This document shows positions 1 through 7,428 of a stretch of 31,006 nt of DNA, one piece after another. The DNA lies in NCBI GenBank assembly GCA_037384885.1, contig JARRNO010000093.1, positions 1 through 31,006 on the forward strand, written 5' to 3'. A program made the position numbers and the translations under genes. Under the pieces are notes generated by a model that searched no databases, was not told the DNA's origin, and worked only from the letters and a program-made list of their open reading frames with translations. How positions within the stretch are numbered: the stretch's first letter is position 1; every line of letters begins with the position of its first letter. The stretch is from JARRNO01 sp037384885. GTDB lineage: Bacteria; Acidobacteriota; UBA4820; DSQY01.

Positions 1-1
1 C

Positions 2-718
2 TTCATGGCCGGCGTCCGGGTGGGGTCGGCGGACAAGGGCTTTACGTACAGCTTCGACGGCCTGCTCACCATCAAGACGTCTCCCATGGCCTTCCGGATC
101 GATGTCAAGGCCTGGCTGCTAACCAACAACCACAGCGGCGACGGCCAGTTGCACGGGTTTATCCAGTATGCCTCCCACTGTTTCGACGCGGGACTCTCGG
201 GCGAATTTCATGCGCTGAACAACGCCGTCTGGGTGAAGGCGCCTTCCGGCGCCTGCTCCATCCACTTCGGCCCCGGCAGCTGGCACATCTACATGGGGCA
301 GAACCACGACGGTCTGCGCCTCCAGGCGCACATCGTCGTGGTGAACGCCCAGGGATACATGATGCTGGACAGCCACGGCTTCCAGGTGGGAGGGCTTCTT
401 TCCAGCCATCTTCATTACGGAGGAAGCCTTTGGGGCTTCGGGGCGCACTGCAACGTGGACTTTTCGGCGGGCATGAACCTGGCGATCACCATCCCTCTGC
501 ATATCAAGGGGGAGGTGTTTATTGATGTCAGCGTGGACGCGGGCATCGACACGCCGGTGGGGTGCCTCTGCGTCAATCCGGGCGTCCGCCTCGACTTGAA
601 GGGTGAGGCATGGCCGCCTTCGCTGTGCGGCACGGCGACCATCCGGTTCGGCCGGATCTGCTGGTGCCTGCTCGGATGCTGCCACACCTACAAGACTTCG
701 GTGCACATGTGTGTCTAG
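2..718 (+). CDS. C-terminal part of an unknown beta-rich protein (5' truncated by window)
   Basis: The frame is open to the left edge, so the Met at position 5 need not be the true start and the protein probably continues upstream. About 238 residues are visible. They alternate hydrophobic and polar residues in a beta-strand-like way, with many His, Gly and aromatic residues. The last 50 residues hold seven cysteines, including CLC, CWC and CC pairs, close to the C-terminus. No signal peptide, catalytic motif or known domain can be recognised. It ends 27 bases before a secreted fibronectin type III protein on the same strand, so the two are probably co-transcribed and may form a surface or secreted assembly; that is inference from position only. 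I do not recognise the family. Confidence 0.6.
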   Translation, partial: FMAGVRVGSADKGFTYSFDGLLTIKTSPMAFRIDVKAWLLTNNHSGDGQLHGFIQYASHCFDAGLSGEFHALNNAVWVKAPSGACSIHFGPGSWHIYMGQNHDGLRLQAHIVVVNAQGYMMLDSHGFQVGGLLSSHLHYGGSLWGFGAHCNVDFSAGMNLAITIPLHIKGEVFIDVSVDAGIDTPVGCLCVNPGVRLDLKGEAWPPSLCGTATIRFGRICWCLLGCCHTYKTSVHMCV

Positions 719-745
719 CAGGCTGCTAAGCAAACGGAGAATTCG

Positions 746-2761
746 ATGAAGCGAGTTCTGATCCTCTTCATATTGGCGGCGGTTGCCGTTCCGGCGGTGG
801 TTCTGGCTGCGGCGCCGCAGAATCAGGGCCTTGTGGCGGCATACAGCGACGGGCACGGGACGGTGGAGCTCATGTGGCCCATTCCCAACGGGACCTGGCC
901 CTCTGGCGGTTACGTCCTGCAGCGTGTGGACGCCGGCTCGGGACAGGTGAAGGTGTTGGCCGAAGGGCTGCGGCCCGGTTCCAATCCGGCGCTGCTTTCG
1001 GCGCTTCCGGGGCAGCAGTCGGATGTGCTGAAAAAGCTTGACGCCATGGACCGCCGCGTGGCGGCCGGGGCGAAAGGAGCCGCAGCGGAAAACTTCGACG
1101 GCGCAAAGGCCTTTCTCTTCATTTCCGCCGTTCGTGATTTCAAATTCGCCCGGGCCATGGGCGTGGCTTTCGAAGACCATCCTCAGGGCGCCGGGCCTTA
1201 CGTTTACCGGCTCGTGGGCGAAAAGGGTTCGGTGATGGGTGTATCCCTTCCGGTGGATCCTCGTGAAATCTCTCCCAGGGCTGATGCGCCAGGAGAGGTG
1301 CGCGCCGAGGCGACGCCCGAAGGCGTGAAACTCTATTGGGCGCCGCCCCAGCCCACGCCGGGGATGCCGGTGGTCGTCTTCCGGGTCAAGCGGAATGACG
1401 GGGCCGGTCCCGAGCTGATCGGCAAGGGGCCGATTCTACCAGGCGCGGAAAGCCCGGCGAATACAAAGGCGCCGCCGCCCCGCTTTGTCGACCGCGACCC
1501 CCCGGTGGAAAAGAAAATCTCCTACATCGTCGTGGGGAAGGATGTGTTCGGCCGGGAAACGGCGCCTTCGCCGCCCGCGACGGTCTTCGTTCCAGACTAC
1601 GCCGCCTCCGCCCCGCCCCGCGATCTCGCGGCGAAGGTCGAAGGCGGCAGCATTCTCCTGCGCTGGCAGCCGAACAAGGACCCCCATACCGCCGGATACG
1701 TTCTGCAGAGAAGCGCCTTCCAGCAGGGGCCCTACGTTTCGCTTACCGGTAAGCCTCTGGCTTCGAAACAGAATTCTTACCAAGACCGGTCGGGTGTTCC
1801 AGGCGCTCGCTATTACTACCGGATTCTGTCCATCGGTCCCCGGAACCGGGTGGGCGATCCCTCGCAGGCCGTAGCTGCCGTCTGGCATGCGGCGGGTCCG
1901 CCCGGAAGCCCAAAGGACCTTCGCGCCAAGCTCGGCGTCAGCACGATCCAACTGAGATGGGGCGCCGTGAAGGGCGCGGCGGCGTACATCGTGGAGAAAG
2001 AGTCCAAGGGAGCCTCCCGGTGGTCTCCCGTTACGCCCCGGCCGACGCCGGAGGCGCGCTACGACGATCCGATCGTTCCGGGGATGACGGGGACGCTCGT
2101 CTACCGGGTTTCGGCCGTGGGCGGCGACGGGCAGCGCAGCAAGCCCTCGCCGGAACTGTCCGTTCCCATGCCCTCGAACCTTCCGCCTCCGGTTCCGCAT
2201 TTGACCGGTATTTCAGGACTTCACGGGAAAGTCCGTCTGACCTTCATCCCCGGAGGCGCCCCGTCGCGCACCGCCCGATTTTATGTTCTGAGGAGCGCCA
2301 AGGCGGATGGGGAGCGGACGGTGGTGAATTCTGACGGCCTGGAAGCTGGCGCAAGATCCTACGTGGACGACAGCGTCTTACCGGGGATGACTTATTGGTA
2401 CCAGGTGGTGGCCGTGGATACCGCGGGAAACCGGAGCGCGCCGTCCGACGCGGCCTCCGTCCGGGTTGGAGAGGCGGTTCTGGCGGCGGCGCCCACTCCC
2501 ACAGTCGAATATCGTTCCAAGCCCTATCCGGCCGTGGTCATCCACTTTCCGCCCGCGCCGCCAGGCGTATCGGTGGTCGTGGAGCGCCGTGGGGCGGGAG
2601 AGTCAAGCTGGACGCTGGCCGCCGGGCCTGTCCCGCCTGGGATCGACCACGGCGTCGACGCCAGGCCGCTGCCCGGAAAGGCGGAGTACAGAATCTACTA
2701 CCGGGCGTCCACTGGAGCGGACGGCCCTCCCTCGCCGCCTGCCTCCGTAGAAACACCGTAG
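746..2761 (+). CDS. Secreted fibronectin type III repeat protein
   Basis: A 671-residue protein starting with a Sec-type signal peptide (MKR, then a hydrophobic stretch to about residue 21, ending in LAAA). After a unique region to about residue 180 it shows repeated fibronectin type III-like units beginning near residues 184, 289, 387, 480 and 580. The repeats are recognisable by the recurrent pattern of Pro-rich start, a Trp or Phe strand ending in LRW, LYW or LTF, Y-x-L-x-R or Y-V-L-R, and a closing Y-x-V/Y-x-I-x-A strand. Such proteins are usually extracellular or periplasmic scaffolds; no enzymatic domain is visible. A GGAG ribosome site lies just before the ATG. It follows the unknown beta-rich gene by 27 bases and is probably in one operon with it. 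The domain assignment is good; the role is unknown. Confidence 0.8.
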   Translation: MKRVLILFILAAVAVPAVVLAAAPQNQGLVAAYSDGHGTVELMWPIPNGTWPSGGYVLQRVDAGSGQVKVLAEGLRPGSNPALLSALPGQQSDVLKKLDAMDRRVAAGAKGAAAENFDGAKAFLFISAVRDFKFARAMGVAFEDHPQGAGPYVYRLVGEKGSVMGVSLPVDPREISPRADAPGEVRAEATPEGVKLYWAPPQPTPGMPVVVFRVKRNDGAGPELIGKGPILPGAESPANTKAPPPRFVDRDPPVEKKISYIVVGKDVFGRETAPSPPATVFVPDYAASAPPRDLAAKVEGGSILLRWQPNKDPHTAGYVLQRSAFQQGPYVSLTGKPLASKQNSYQDRSGVPGARYYYRILSIGPRNRVGDPSQAVAAVWHAAGPPGSPKDLRAKLGVSTIQLRWGAVKGAAAYIVEKESKGASRWSPVTPRPTPEARYDDPIVPGMTGTLVYRVSAVGGDGQRSKPSPELSVPMPSNLPPPVPHLTGISGLHGKVRLTFIPGGAPSRTARFYVLRSAKADGERTVVNSDGLEAGARSYVDDSVLPGMTYWYQVVAVDTAGNRSAPSDAASVRVGEAVLAAAPTPTVEYRSKPYPAVVIHFPPAPPGVSVVVERRGAGESSWTLAAGPVPPGIDHGVDARPLPGKAEYRIYYRASTGADGPPSPPASVETP

Positions 2762-2772
2762 CTCATCCAGCG

Positions 2773-2821
2773 GCCGGCGGAAAACAGGAAAATGCACAGG
2801 CGAAGGCGGAAACCCGCCGGC
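2773..2821. other. Inverted repeat in the convergent intergenic gap
   Basis: GCCGGCGG at 2773-2780 is exactly complementary to CCGCCGGC at 2814-2821, with a 33-base loop. It sits between two convergent genes and could work as a bidirectional, T-tract-less transcription stop. This is weak evidence, as GC-rich DNA gives such pairs by chance. Confidence 0.25.
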
Positions 2822-2867
2822 GAGCAAGTGCTGCCTGGAAGAAATCCTGGAGCGGAACACCCGGGGG

Positions 2868-3422
2868 TCAGGTGGAAACACCCTTGGGGGCCCGGATCTC
2901 CCCCGGCCTGGGTACCGCTTGGCGGACGTCTTTGACAAGGGACGCCATCACCAGTTCCAGCGCCCGCTTCTGGGCGTCCCACAGGCTCATGGGATCCATG
3001 CCGAATCCGCCGTACCAGACCTCCTGGTTGTAGTCGTGGGTGAACACCTGGCGTCCGTCGTTCGACAGGACCACCGAAAGCCAGACCTGGCCCGCATTGG
3101 GGCCGTAACGGTAGGGTCCCGCCATCCGGTAAATGCGGCCTGTGAGAACATAGCCCCGGTCCGGCGTCTTGCTCCCGGCCTTCAGGAGCACTGGATCATA
3201 TCCCGCCTGGACAAGGGCTTCCGCAATTCGGACCTGCAGCGCGTACGGGGTGGGCGCGGAACCGTCGAAGCCGTTTCGCAGGTCGGCGAACCTGGCGACG
3301 GCGATCCGCGGCGCGCCCGGTGCGGGATGGAAGACCAACGGCTTTCGATTCACCGCGCAGCCTGACAAAACAAGCACAAGCGCCGGAAGGGTCAAAAGTC
3401 TTGTCCAATCCCGTATGCCCAT
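2868..3422 (-). CDS. Small lipoprotein of unknown function
   Basis: The best start is the ATG at 3422 (184 residues), because it has a good ribosome site (AAGGAG, 3430-3435) and is followed at once by a lipoprotein signal peptide: basic start MGIRDW, a hydrophobic core and the lipobox LSGC at about residues 19-22. The longer upstream frame runs into the tRNA promoter and is rejected. The mature part has an N-terminal segment of the type PRIAVARFADLRNG, then a beta-rich domain with GYVLTGRIYR. This resembles the small outer-membrane lipoproteins that carry an ABC-auxiliary or LpoB/CsgG-like fold, but no specific family can be assigned. It is divergent from the tRNA-tuf operon and convergent with the fibronectin gene, so it is probably transcribed alone. 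Confidence 0.75.
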   Translation of the reverse strand: MGIRDWTRLLTLPALVLVLSGCAVNRKPLVFHPAPGAPRIAVARFADLRNGFDGSAPTPYALQVRIAEALVQAGYDPVLLKAGSKTPDRGYVLTGRIYRMAGPYRYGPNAGQVWLSVVLSNDGRQVFTHDYNQEVWYGGFGMDPMSLWDAQKRALELVMASLVKDVRQAVPRPGEIRAPKGVST

Positions 3423-3457
3423 TGCCAATCTCCTTAGAAAACGATATGCTTCCTGGC

Positions 3458-3476
3458 GCGCCCCTGCAAGGGGCGC
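3458..3476. other. Perfect 8-bp hairpin in the divergent intergenic region
   Basis: GCGCCCCT (3458-3465), loop GCA, then AGGGGCGC (3469-3476). It lies about 20 bases upstream of the lipoprotein ribosome site and about 30 bases upstream of the tRNA operon -35 box. It could be a regulatory hairpin in the lipoprotein leader or an operator; no T-tract follows it. Confidence 0.35.
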
Positions 3477-3504
3477 ACCCGATTGGGCGCCGGTGCAGGA
3501 GGGC

Positions 3505-3533
3505 TTGCATCCATTGGGAAGCCATGCTATATT
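3505..3533 (+). promoter_or_regulatory. Sigma70-type promoter of the tRNA-tuf operon
   Basis: TTGCAT at 3505-3510 and TATATT at 3528-3533 are separated by 17 bases. The -10 box matches five of six consensus bases. Transcription would begin near 3540, about 27 bases before tRNA-Thr, which fits a stable-RNA operon. Confidence 0.65.
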
Positions 3534-3566
3534 ACCTAGGCTTTCCGGCTTGAAAGGGCCGGAAAT

Positions 3567-3642
3567 GCCGATGTAGCTCAATTGGTAGAGCAGCGGATTT
3601 GTAATCCGTTGGTTGGAGGTTCAAGTCCTCTCATCGGCTCCA
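3567..3642 (+). tRNA. tRNA-Thr, anticodon TGT
   Basis: A complete 76-base cloverleaf: acceptor GCCGATG paired with CATCGGC, D-arm GCTC/GAGC, anticodon loop TTTGTAA giving TGT (reads ACA), T-arm GGAGG TTCAAGT CCTCT, discriminator T and encoded CCA. It is the first tRNA of the cluster and corresponds to thrU in the E. coli tufB operon. Confidence 0.97.
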
Positions 3643-3692
3643 GGATCACGAAGACCGGTAACCGGGGGATTGAGCCCCCTCAAACTCCAGGT

Positions 3693-3778
3693 GGAGGGGT
3701 ACCCGAGTGGTCAAAGGGAGCAGACTGTAAATCTGCCGGCATTCGCCTACGTAGGTTCGAATCCTACCCCCTCCACCA
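3693..3778 (+). tRNA. tRNA-Tyr, anticodon GTA
   Basis: An 86-base class II tRNA with a long variable arm. The acceptor GGAGGGG pairs with CCCCTCC, the anticodon loop CTGTAAA gives GTA, the T-arm is GTAGG TTCGAAT CCTAC, and the discriminator A is followed by encoded CCA. It is the second tRNA of the cluster. Confidence 0.97.
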
Positions 3779-3851
3779 CTCAACATTGTTGCTTCACCGG
3801 GTTCAACGGCGTACCGGCCCGGTCTGAAAAACGAGATGGTTTTACCCCGGT

Positions 3852-3927
3852 GCGGGTGTAGCTCAGCTGGTAGAGCATCAGCCTTCCAAGCTGAGGGTCG
3901 CGGGTTCGAATCCCGTCGCCCGCTCCA
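3852..3927 (+). tRNA. tRNA-Gly, anticodon TCC
   Basis: A 76-base cloverleaf: acceptor GCGGGTG with CGCCCGC, anticodon stem TCAGC/GCTGA around loop CTTCCAA (TCC, reads GGA), T-arm GCGGG TTCGAAT CCCGT, discriminator T and encoded CCA. Confidence 0.97.
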
Positions 3928-3970
3928 TTTTTTCCTTAAGCGCCGCGAGAGGCGCGAAATTGGAGCGGGG

Positions 3971-4046
<76 letters not shown>

Positions 4047-4067
4047 TTCCAGCCATAGAGGCTTAGG

Positions 4068-5267
4068 ATGTCAAAAGAGAAGTTCGAGAGGACCAAGGCG
4101 CATCTCAACATTGGAACGGTGGGGCACGTTGACCACGGCAAGACGACGCTCACCGCCGCCATCACCTTGGTTCTGTCCAAGGGCGGCTCGGCCAAGTTCA
4201 CGGCCTACGACCAGATCGACAAGGCCCCCGAAGAAAAGGCGCGCGGCATCACGATCAATTCCGCCCATGTGGAGTACGAAACAGCCAAGCGGCACTATGC
4301 CCACGTGGACTGCCCCGGGCACGCCGACTATGTGAAGAACATGGTGACGGGCGCGGCGCAGATGGACGGCGCCATTCTTGTCGTATCGGCGTCGGACGGC
4401 CCCATGCCCCAGACACGCGAGCATATTCTCCTGGCGCGCCAGGTCGGCGTCCCTTACATCGTCGTTTTCATGAACAAGACGGACATGGTGGACGATCCGG
4501 AACTGCTGGAGCTGGTGGAAATGGAAATTCGCGACCTGCTGACCAGCTACGATTTTCCAGGCGACGACACGCCGGTGATCAAAGGTTCCGCATTGAAAGC
4601 GCTGCACTGCGGGTGCGGCGACAAAGAATGCCCCAACTGCAAGCCCATCTTCGAGCTGATGGACGCCTGCGACACTTACATTCCGGATCCGGTCCGGGAT
4701 GTGGACAAGGCCTTTCTGATGCCCGTGGAGGATATCTTTACCATCTCCGGGCGGGGAACCGTCGTCACCGGGAGGATCGAGCGCGGCCGGATCAAGGTCG
4801 GACAAGAGGTGGAAATCGTCGGCCTCCGCGATACGCAGAAGAGCGTCGTGACCGGCGTGGAAATGTTCAATAAGACCCTTGACGAGGGCCAGGCCGGGGA
4901 CAACGCCGGTCTTCTGCTGCGTGGCACCAAGAAGGAAGACGTGGAGCGCGGACAGGTCATCGCCCAGCCGGGGAGCATCACGCCCCATCGGAAATTCAAG
5001 GCGGAGGCCTACGTCCTGAGAAAAGAAGAAGGCGGGCGGCATACTCCGTTTTTCAACGGATACCGGCCGCAGTTTTACTTTAGAACGACCGATGTGACCG
5101 GGGCGGTGGAGCTCCCGAAGGACCGGGAGATGGTCATGCCCGGAGACAATGTGGGGCTGGTGGTGACGCTGCACGGCCCCATCGCCATGGAAAAGGGGCT
5201 TCGTTTCGCGATCCGTGAAGGTGGGCGGACCGTGGGAGCGGGGACGATTACGGAAATCCTGGAGTGA
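4068..5267 (+). CDS. tuf: Elongation factor Tu
   Basis: A 399-residue GTPase that delivers aminoacyl-tRNA to the ribosome in the cytoplasm. All G motifs are present: GHVDHGKT (19-26), switch I GITI (60-63), DCPGH (81-85), NKTD (136-139) and SALK (174-177). Domains 2 and 3 are complete, with SGRGTVVTGR near 227-236 and the C-terminal GGRTVGAG. The unusual part is a cysteine-rich loop straight after SALKAL: C181, C183, C188 and C191 (CxCx4CxxC), where E. coli has a plain acidic loop. Four cysteines in this spacing could bind one zinc ion; that is inference. The gene follows tRNA-Thr by 21 bases and rpmG follows by 3 bases, as in the ancient tRNA-tuf-secE-nusG-rpl-rpo cluster. Confidence 0.97.
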   Translation: MSKEKFERTKAHLNIGTVGHVDHGKTTLTAAITLVLSKGGSAKFTAYDQIDKAPEEKARGITINSAHVEYETAKRHYAHVDCPGHADYVKNMVTGAAQMDGAILVVSASDGPMPQTREHILLARQVGVPYIVVFMNKTDMVDDPELLELVEMEIRDLLTSYDFPGDDTPVIKGSALKALHCGCGDKECPNCKPIFELMDACDTYIPDPVRDVDKAFLMPVEDIFTISGRGTVVTGRIERGRIKVGQEVEIVGLRDTQKSVVTGVEMFNKTLDEGQAGDNAGLLLRGTKKEDVERGQVIAQPGSITPHRKFKAEAYVLRKEEGGRHTPFFNGYRPQFYFRTTDVTGAVELPKDREMVMPGDNVGLVVTLHGPIAMEKGLRFAIREGGRTVGAGTITEILE

Positions 5268-5270
5268 GCG

Positions 5271-5420
5271 ATGCGCGACATCATTCACCTGCAGTGCACT
5301 GAATGCAAACGGCGTAACTATTCGACAACCAAGAACAAGAAGAAGCAGCAGGGGCGTCTTGAACTGAAAAAGTACTGCCCTTTCTGCCGCTCACATCAGG
5401 TCCATCGTGAGGTAAAATGA
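5271..5420 (+). CDS. rpmG: 50S ribosomal protein L33
   Basis: A 49-residue small basic protein of the large ribosomal subunit. It begins MRDIIHLQC and contains two CxxC pairs (CTEC at 9-12 and CPFC at 36-39), so it is the zinc-binding (C+) form of L33. The length is normal for the family (about 49-55). The start is 3 bases after the tuf stop, so translation is probably coupled. The gene lies between tuf and tRNA-Trp, its usual place in many bacteria. Confidence 0.95.
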   Translation: MRDIIHLQCTECKRRNYSTTKNKKKQQGRLELKKYCPFCRSHQVHREVK

Positions 5421-5431
5421 ATCGCGAGAAC

Positions 5432-5508
5432 AGGCCAGTAGCTCGAATTGGTAGAGCGCCGGTCTCCAAAACCGGATGTTGGGGGTTCGAGTCCCTCCTG
5501 GCCTGCCA
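5432..5508 (+). tRNA. tRNA-Trp, anticodon CCA
   Basis: A 77-base cloverleaf: acceptor AGGCCAG with CTGGCCT, D-arm GCTC/GAGC, anticodon stem CCGGT/ACCGG around CTCCAAA (CCA), T-arm GGGGG TTCGAGT CCCTC, discriminator G and encoded CCA. It sits between rpmG and secE, a conserved position. Confidence 0.97.
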
Positions 5509-5565
5509 ATTCCTTCCGGCCAGCGGAACATCGCCGCGAAACCCAATGAGAAAAAGAGGCGCCCG

Positions 5566-5775
5566 GTGAAGATTCTTGAATGGTTCAAACGTTTTCCGCA
5601 GTTCTTGAGAGAAGTCCGGATGGAGGTCAAGAAAACCTCCTTCCCTGGCCGTAACGAGGTCATCAACACCACCTTCGTCATTCTTGTGGTCGTCGTCATA
5701 TTCGGCGTTTACCTGTGGCTGGTGGACACGGTCGTGTGGGCCTTGCTGCAGCAAGTGTTCAAGCTGTTTAAATAG
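5566..5775 (+). CDS. secE: Preprotein translocase subunit SecE
   Basis: A 69-residue subunit of the SecYEG inner-membrane channel. I chose the GTG at 5566 because the frame further upstream runs back into tRNA-Trp and because AGAGG lies about 7 bases before it. The protein has the SecE pattern: an amphipathic helix with FLREVRMEVKKTSFP (residues 13-27), then one membrane segment (about 36-52, VVVVIFGVYLW) and a short tail. The single-helix short form is typical outside the Gammaproteobacteria. nusG follows after 10 bases. Confidence 0.92.
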   Translation: MKILEWFKRFPQFLREVRMEVKKTSFPGRNEVINTTFVILVVVVIFGVYLWLVDTVVWALLQQVFKLFK

Positions 5776-5785
5776 TGGGCTGTTC

Positions 5786-6250
5786 ATGAGCGAAAGCGAA
5801 GAAACGCTGGCACAAGACAAGAAGTGGTACATCATTCACACGTACTCGGGATTTGAGAACCGTGTGAAGGAGAGCCTCCAGAACCGGATCGAGGCCTTCG
5901 GCCTGCAGGACTATTTCGGGGAGATCATGATCCCCACCGAAAGCGTCGTCGAGGTGAAGGACGGAAAGAAGCGCGTCTCCACCAAGAAGTTCTTCCCCGG
6001 CTATGTGCTGGTCCAGATGGTCATGTGCGACGAGGCGTCCCAGATCGTGCGGAACACCCCGAAGGTGACGGGCTTTGTGGACACCTTTGAAATCGGTGAG
6101 AAGGTCAAGATCATCGACGGGCCGTTCGCCTCGTTCCAGGGCGTCGTGGAGAGCGTGAACAACGACCGCCAGACTCTGACGGTCATGGTGACTATTTTCG
6201 GGCGTTCGACGCCCGTGGAATTGAATTACCTGCAGGTGGAAAAACTTTGA
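5786..6250 (+). CDS. nusG: Transcription termination/antitermination factor NusG, linker missing
   Basis: NusG binds RNA polymerase through its NGN domain and Rho or S10 through its KOW domain. The start MSESEE at 5786 fits the family. NGN motifs are seen (KKWYIIHTYSGFE, FFPGYVLVQM, VRNTPKVTGF), and a complete KOW domain follows (IDGPFASFQGVV, ending in ELNYLQVEKL). The protein has only 154 residues instead of about 175-185. The text runs directly from GFV (residue 98) to DTFEIGE, so about 30 residues that in E. coli form the last NGN helix and the interdomain linker are absent, without a frame change (junction near 6078-6086). Given similar losses in neighbouring genes, I suspect a consensus deletion rather than a short natural NusG. 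It lies between secE and rplK as usual. Confidence 0.9.
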   Translation: MSESEETLAQDKKWYIIHTYSGFENRVKESLQNRIEAFGLQDYFGEIMIPTESVVEVKDGKKRVSTKKFFPGYVLVQMVMCDEASQIVRNTPKVTGFVDTFEIGEKVKIIDGPFASFQGVVESVNNDRQTLTVMVTIFGRSTPVELNYLQVEKL

Positions 6251-6333
6251 CTGAGCGGCTCCGCGGGATGCGGGGTCCAAAGGGCCGGAGACGAGGCCTG
6301 TTTCGCGAAAGGTAAATACGGAGAGTCGCCGCC

Positions 6334-6715
6334 ATGGCTAAGAAAGTTATTGCCGAAATCAAGCTTCAGATCCCAGCCGGCAATGCGAATCCCGCACCGC
6401 CCGTCGGGCCGGCCCTGGGCCAGCACGGCGTGAACATCATGGGCTTCTGCAAGGACTTCAACGCCCGCACCAAGGGGCAGGAAGGGTTTATCGTGCCGGT
6501 GGTGATCACGGTCTACGCCGACCGGACCTTTTCCTTTATCACGAAGACCCCTCCGGCAACCGTCCTTCTCAAGAAGGCCGCGATAGTGGACAAGGGCTGT
6601 GGCGAGCCCAACAAGTCGATGGTCGGTGCCGGATCTCAATACCAAGGATCTGGACGCCGCGAAGCGGATCATCCAGGGCTCTGCAAGAAGCATGGGCCTG
6701 GACGTGACGGAGTAG
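6334..6715 (+). CDS. rplK: 50S ribosomal protein L11, frameshifted by an internal deletion
   Basis: L11 builds the GTPase-associated centre on 23S rRNA. The N-terminal domain is clear from 6334 (KLQIPAGNANPAPPVGPALGQ, then KTPPATVLLKKAA and GEPNKSMVG to about 6627). The conserved C-terminal end DLNTKDLDAAKR ... SMGLDVTE then continues in the next frame from 6629 to the stop at 6713-6715. Compared with E. coli L11 about 15 residues (the stretch containing AQLQEIA) are missing at the junction, with a frame change. Read literally, the first frame would run on to 6813, over the start of rplA, as nonsense. The lesion is probably an assembly or consensus deletion. rplA starts 11 bases after the restored stop. 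Confidence 0.88.
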
Positions 6716-6725
6716 GAGGGCGCTC

Positions 6726-7412
6726 ATGGGCAAAAAAGGCAAGAAATACAGGGCGGCTGCCGAGCTCGTGGAGTCCAGCCCCTACGGCCTCCCCGAGGCC
6801 GTCGAACTCCTGAAGAAGATGGCTTATGCCGGCTTTGACGAAACGGTGGAGGTCTCGCTGAACCTCGGCGTCGACCCGAGGCACGCCGACCAGATGGTGC
6901 GGGGCAGCACCGTGCTCCCAAACGGCCTGGGCAAGGCCGTCCGCGTTCTCGTCATTGCACAGGGCGAGAAGGTCAAGGAAGCCGAAGAAGCCGGCGCGGA
7001 TTTCCCCATGGGGGACGATGCCATCGAAAAGATCCGCGGCGGCTGGCTTGACTTTGACGCCGTGGTGGCCACGCCCGACATGATGAAGGACGTGGGAAAG
7101 CTCGGTAAAATCCTGGGGCCCCGCGGCCTCATGCCGAACCCCAAGCTGGGCACGGTCACCTTCGATGTGGCCAAGGCCGTGGGTGACCTCAAGGCCGGCA
7201 AGGTGGAATTCCGCGTGGACAAGACGGGCATCATTCACTGCCCGGTGGGCAAGAAATCGTTTGATGACGCCAAGCTTCAGGAAAACCTGACCAACCTGAT
7301 CGAGGCGATCGTTAAAGCCAAGCCGTCGGCCGCGAAAGGGAAATACATCAAGAGCGCCTACATCGCGACGACGATGAGTCCCAGCGTCCAGCTGGACGTG
7401 TCGGGCTTCTAG
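6726..7412 (+). CDS. rplA: 50S ribosomal protein L1
   Basis: A 228-residue protein of the L1 stalk of the 50S subunit; in many bacteria it also represses its own operon. Typical motifs are present: GKKYR at the start, ILGPRGLMPNPKLGTVT near 136-152, GIIHCPVGK near 170-178 and AKGKYIK with TTMSPSV at the end. Length is normal. A GGAGGG ribosome site lies just upstream. It is followed by rplJ after 16 bases. Confidence 0.97.
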   Translation: MGKKGKKYRAAAELVESSPYGLPEAVELLKKMAYAGFDETVEVSLNLGVDPRHADQMVRGSTVLPNGLGKAVRVLVIAQGEKVKEAEEAGADFPMGDDAIEKIRGGWLDFDAVVATPDMMKDVGKLGKILGPRGLMPNPKLGTVTFDVAKAVGDLKAGKVEFRVDKTGIIHCPVGKKSFDDAKLQENLTNLIEAIVKAKPSAAKGKYIKSAYIATTMSPSVQLDVSGF

Positions 7413-7428
7413 GCGGAGGGAGGAGATC

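Noticed and set aside
2868..3581. Longer version of the lipoprotein gene starting at 3581
   Set aside because: It would run through the tRNA operon promoter and tRNA-Thr, and would bury the lipoprotein signal peptide inside the protein.
4071..5288. 405-codon minus-strand open frame opposite tuf
   Set aside because: A shadow of tuf; no independent start signal or homology.
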